Positions 5,684 through 8,014 of a stretch of 8,014 nt of DNA are shown piece after piece (the stretch's first letter is position 1; every line of letters starts with the position of its first letter). The notes under the pieces are model-generated. The model searched no databases, was not told the origin of the DNA, and saw nothing but the letters and a program-made list of their open reading frames with translations. Origin of the DNA: DATAPE01 sp036265345 (lineage in GTDB: Bacteria > Actinomycetota > CADDZG01 > WHSQ01); assembly GCA_036265345.1 (NCBI GenBank), contig DATAPE010000058.1:1-8014 (forward strand), read 5' to 3'. Made by a program: the position numbers and the translations under genes.

Positions 5684-6957
5684 CGCGATCCGGAGCGCGT
5701 ATCGTCTGCTGGCTGACGTCCGTCCTGATCGGAGCCGCCGCATTACCCTTCGCTGACGCATCGGAGACCGGCGCCGGCGCCAGGGCAGGCATCGAGCGGT
5801 TACTGGACGCGCGGTCGAGGGCCGTGTTGGCGGGGGACAAGCGTGCCTTTATGGCGACAGTCGCTCCAGGATCACAGGCTTTCGTGCGCGACCAGGCACG
5901 CTTGTTCACATCGATCTCGCAAGTGCCGCTTCAGTCGTACCGGCTCCGGGCCGTCTGGGAGCGCTACGGAGACCTGGTCCGTGGGAGCGACCGCGCTCGC
6001 TATCCGGGGGCACGGCGCGTGGACATCCCGGTCACCGAGGAGCGCTACCGCATCCGGGGCTTCGATGGTCGTGCAGTGGAAGAGGACCTCTTCTATACCT
6101 TCGTTCTACAAGGGGGCCGGTGGCGCATCGCATCCGATTCGGATCTCAACGACCTCGGGCTCGGATCCGCTCGCCAGTTGTGGGACTTCGGTCCGGTCAC
6201 CGTCAGCCGCAGCCGCCATTTCATGCTGCTTTCGCACCCCTGCTCGGCGCCGATCGGTTGTGCCCGACTGCCCGGGGATGTCCTGGGTGTGGCAGAGACC
6301 GCGCTGCAGCGCGTAGACCGGTTCTGGCACCTGCCGTGGCGGCACCGGATCGTGATTTCCGCACCGACCACGAGCGCCGAGCTACGCCGCATCCTTCAGG
6401 CGCCATTCGACGTGAACAAGTTCGTCGCGTTCGCCGTCTCGAGCGAGGACGTCGAGCACGGGCTGCGGTTCATCGGACACCGCATCATCCTGAACTGGCA
6501 CACGTTGGCGAACCGCAGCCGGGGATCGGTGCTCACGATCCTCGCTCACGAGCTCACCCATGTGGCCACCCGGAGCAGCTCCGGGCCGCAGGTCCCAACC
6601 TTCGTGGAGGAGGGGATCGCCGAGTACGTCGGCTACAACGCCGACCCCTCGAGTCTTTCTTACTTGAACTCGGTGGTAAGCGCCGGGCGGTTCGATAGGA
6701 AGCTGCCGCGCGACTATCAGTTCACTACCGGCTCGGCGACCGACATCTTCCTCAGCTACCAGAAAGCGGAGTCGGCGGTCGGGTACTTCATCCACCGGTG
6801 GGGGCTCGATCGATTCGTGCGCTTCTACCGAGCGCTGGGGCGCCAACGCGTCGTGACCGGCATGCCGCGATGGCATCTCGACCACGCGTTGCAGCAAACC
6901 ACCGGGATCGGGTTCGCCGGGTTCCAGAAACAGTGGGCAAGTAGTCTTAGGGGATGA
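5680..6957 (+). CDS. Exported gluzincin-type metalloprotease (peptidase MA-like)
   Basis: Read from CTG 5680 the protein has 425 residues and a clear Sec signal peptide: basic TRSGAR, a hydrophobic core at about 8-24, and a cleavable ADA-SE site after A27. It is then released or cell-surface exposed. An N-terminal NTF2/DUF4440-like region of about 28-180 (AGDKRAFMATV, then alternating strands ending in GRWRIASD) precedes the protease domain. Zinc ligands are H290 and H294 in HELTH, with E291 as general base, and E311 (second Glu of VEEGIAEYV) as likely third ligand, the arrangement of the peptidase MA family. The first conventional start, GTG 5824, would delete the whole signal peptide, so I prefer CTG 5680, which overlaps the aldolase TGA as CTGA and has GGAG at 8 nt. 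A sequencing error or frameshift is the alternative. The stop overlaps the thrS ATG (ATGA). The substrate is unknown. Confidence 0.87.
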   Translation: MTRSGARIVCWLTSVLIGAAALPFADASETGAGARAGIERLLDARSRAVLAGDKRAFMATVAPGSQAFVRDQARLFTSISQVPLQSYRLRAVWERYGDLVRGSDRARYPGARRVDIPVTEERYRIRGFDGRAVEEDLFYTFVLQGGRWRIASDSDLNDLGLGSARQLWDFGPVTVSRSRHFMLLSHPCSAPIGCARLPGDVLGVAETALQRVDRFWHLPWRHRIVISAPTTSAELRRILQAPFDVNKFVAFAVSSEDVEHGLRFIGHRIILNWHTLANRSRGSVLTILAHELTHVATRSSSGPQVPTFVEEGIAEYVGYNADPSSLSYLNSVVSAGRFDRKLPRDYQFTTGSATDIFLSYQKAESAVGYFIHRWGLDRFVRFYRALGRQRVVTGMPRWHLDHALQQTTGIGFAGFQKQWASSLRG

Positions 6958-8014
6958 GCGTAAGGATCGTCGCCGACGGCAGCAGTGATGGATTTGGGCT
7001 TGCCTCGTCGGCTTCTGCGGGGGGCGCGGTGGCTCTGAGCTACGACGACAAGCAGCTCGATCTCAGCTCGGTGCCTCCAGCCGGAACCGAAGTGGAGATA
7101 GTCACGCAGACCGATGATCTGGGGCGGGAGATCATCCGCCACTCGACGGCTCACGTTCTGGCTCAGGCGGTGCTGAGGCTCTACCCGGGGGCGAAGTACA
7201 CGATCGGCCCCCCCATCGAGAACGGGTTCTATTACGACTTCGACGTCGACAAGCCCTTCACGCCCGAAGACCTGGAGCGGATCGAAGCCGAGATGCAGAG
7301 CATCGTGAAGGAGAATCAGCGCTTCGAGCGCGAAGAGGTTGCGCGCGAGCAAGCCATGGAGCTGTTCGCCGACCAGCCGTACAAACTCGAGATCATCGAG
7401 GGAGTCACCGAAGGCGGTGCAGATCTCGATCACGAAGCCGGCAAAGGGCCCGTGCTCTCGGTTTATCGCAACACGAAACAGGAGAACGGGACCGCTGCTG
7501 TCACGTTCATCGACCTGTGTCGCGGCCCCCATCTCCCGGGTACAGGCCGGATCAAGGCCTTCAAGCTGCTCCGAACCTCAGGGGCGTACTGGCGCGGCGA
7601 CGAGACCAAACCGCTGCTTCAGAGGATCTACGGCACCGCCTGGGAGTCCAAGGACGCGCTGAAGGAATACCTGAACCGCCTCGAAGAGGCCGAGCGTCGC
7701 GACCATCGCAAGCTCGGCCGCGAGCTCGAGCTGTATTCGTGGCCCGAGGAGGTAGGACCGGGACTGGCGCTGTGGCACCCGAAGGGGGCCATCATGCGCA
7801 TGATCCTCGAGGATCTGTCGCGCCGGATGCATCTCGAGCGCGGCTACCAGCCCGTGTTCACCCCCCACATCGGAAAGAGCATCTTGTGGGAGACCAGCGG
7901 ACACCTCGGATTCTTCCGCGAGAACATGTTCCCGCCCATGGAGGCAGATGAGAGCGACTACTACACGAAGCCCATGAACTGCCCGTTCCACATCCTGATC
8001 TACCAGTCCAAGAC
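6954..8014 (+). CDS. thrS: Threonyl-tRNA synthetase (partial, C-terminus beyond window)
   Basis: This enzyme charges tRNA-Thr with threonine and hydrolyses mischarged Ser-tRNA-Thr. 353 codons are visible of an expected 650 or so. A short TGS domain (about 1-55) is followed by the editing domain, with H63 and H67 in HSTAH and C189/H193 in DLCRGPH (E. coli H73, H77, C182, H186). The class II catalytic core then begins: GYQPVFTPHIG, the ETSGH motif, and C343 in MNCPFH, the first zinc ligand of the threonine-discriminating site. The anticodon-binding domain lies outside. The ATG overlaps the protease stop as ATGA; the AGGGG at about 6949-6953 abuts the ATG and is too close to be a normal ribosome-binding site, so translation probably depends on coupling. 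No T-box leader or separate promoter is visible. Confidence 0.97.
   Translation, partial: MSVRIVADGSSDGFGLASSASAGGAVALSYDDKQLDLSSVPPAGTEVEIVTQTDDLGREIIRHSTAHVLAQAVLRLYPGAKYTIGPPIENGFYYDFDVDKPFTPEDLERIEAEMQSIVKENQRFEREEVAREQAMELFADQPYKLEIIEGVTEGGADLDHEAGKGPVLSVYRNTKQENGTAAVTFIDLCRGPHLPGTGRIKAFKLLRTSGAYWRGDETKPLLQRIYGTAWESKDALKEYLNRLEEAERRDHRKLGRELELYSWPEEVGPGLALWHPKGAIMRMILEDLSRRMHLERGYQPVFTPHIGKSILWETSGHLGFFRENMFPPMEADESDYYTKPMNCPFHILIYQSK

Noticed and set aside
6825..7532. Minus-strand open frame of about 235 codons across the protease/thrS junction
   Set aside because: It is antisense to conserved ThrS editing-domain sequence and has no recognisable domain.
1..8014. A previously undescribed multi-gene defence, mobile or biosynthetic system
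   Set aside because: Apart from the small zinc-ribbon protein, the HExxH lipoprotein and the TPR protein, the genes belong to well-known families. No transposase, integrase, toxin-antitoxin, repeat array or modular synthase is present.

Overview
The window is a GC-rich, densely coding bacterial segment whose genes overlap or nearly abut. A near-consensus HspR-type HAIR operator in front of an hsp20 gene, a tuberculostearic/cyclopropane-type lipid methyltransferase and the general codon bias point to an actinobacterium. The species cannot be named from this sequence. Both edge genes (the lipid methyltransferase on the left, threonyl-tRNA synthetase on the right) run off the window.

Layout. 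Bases 1-772 (minus) hold the N-terminal two thirds of a cyclopropane-fatty-acid synthase family methyltransferase. It diverges from a plus-strand run at 839-2507: a 50-residue four-cysteine zinc-ribbon/rubredoxin-like protein, a D-2-hydroxyacid dehydrogenase, and a lipoprotein with an HELAH zinc-protease motif. These three genes overlap end to start. Directly after them, and physically overlapping the lipoprotein stop codon, comes a HAIR inverted repeat, then a TTGACA promoter, a good Shine-Dalgarno and an Hsp20 small heat-shock protein (2597-3052). A strong hairpin terminator separates hsp20 from the convergent minus-strand pair: a MidA/NDUFAF7-family methyltransferase preceded by a small TPR protein, joined by an ATGA overlap. 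A divergent gap of about 100 bp then leads to the plus-strand run fba (class I fructose-bisphosphate aldolase), an exported gluzincin-type metalloprotease and thrS, again with overlapping ends.

How the genes relate. Most are housekeeping: glycolysis, tRNA charging, heat-shock protection and membrane-lipid modification. The adjacency of fba, the exported protease and thrS looks like economical packing rather than a shared pathway. I see no mobile element, CRISPR array, tRNA, rRNA or convincing undescribed multi-gene system. The points worth a second look are small-scale: the HAIR/hsp20 control region embedded in the preceding gene's stop codon, a signal peptide that is recovered only if the exported protease starts at CTG, the small zinc-ribbon gene in front of the dehydrogenase, and the atypical metal site of the lipoprotein.
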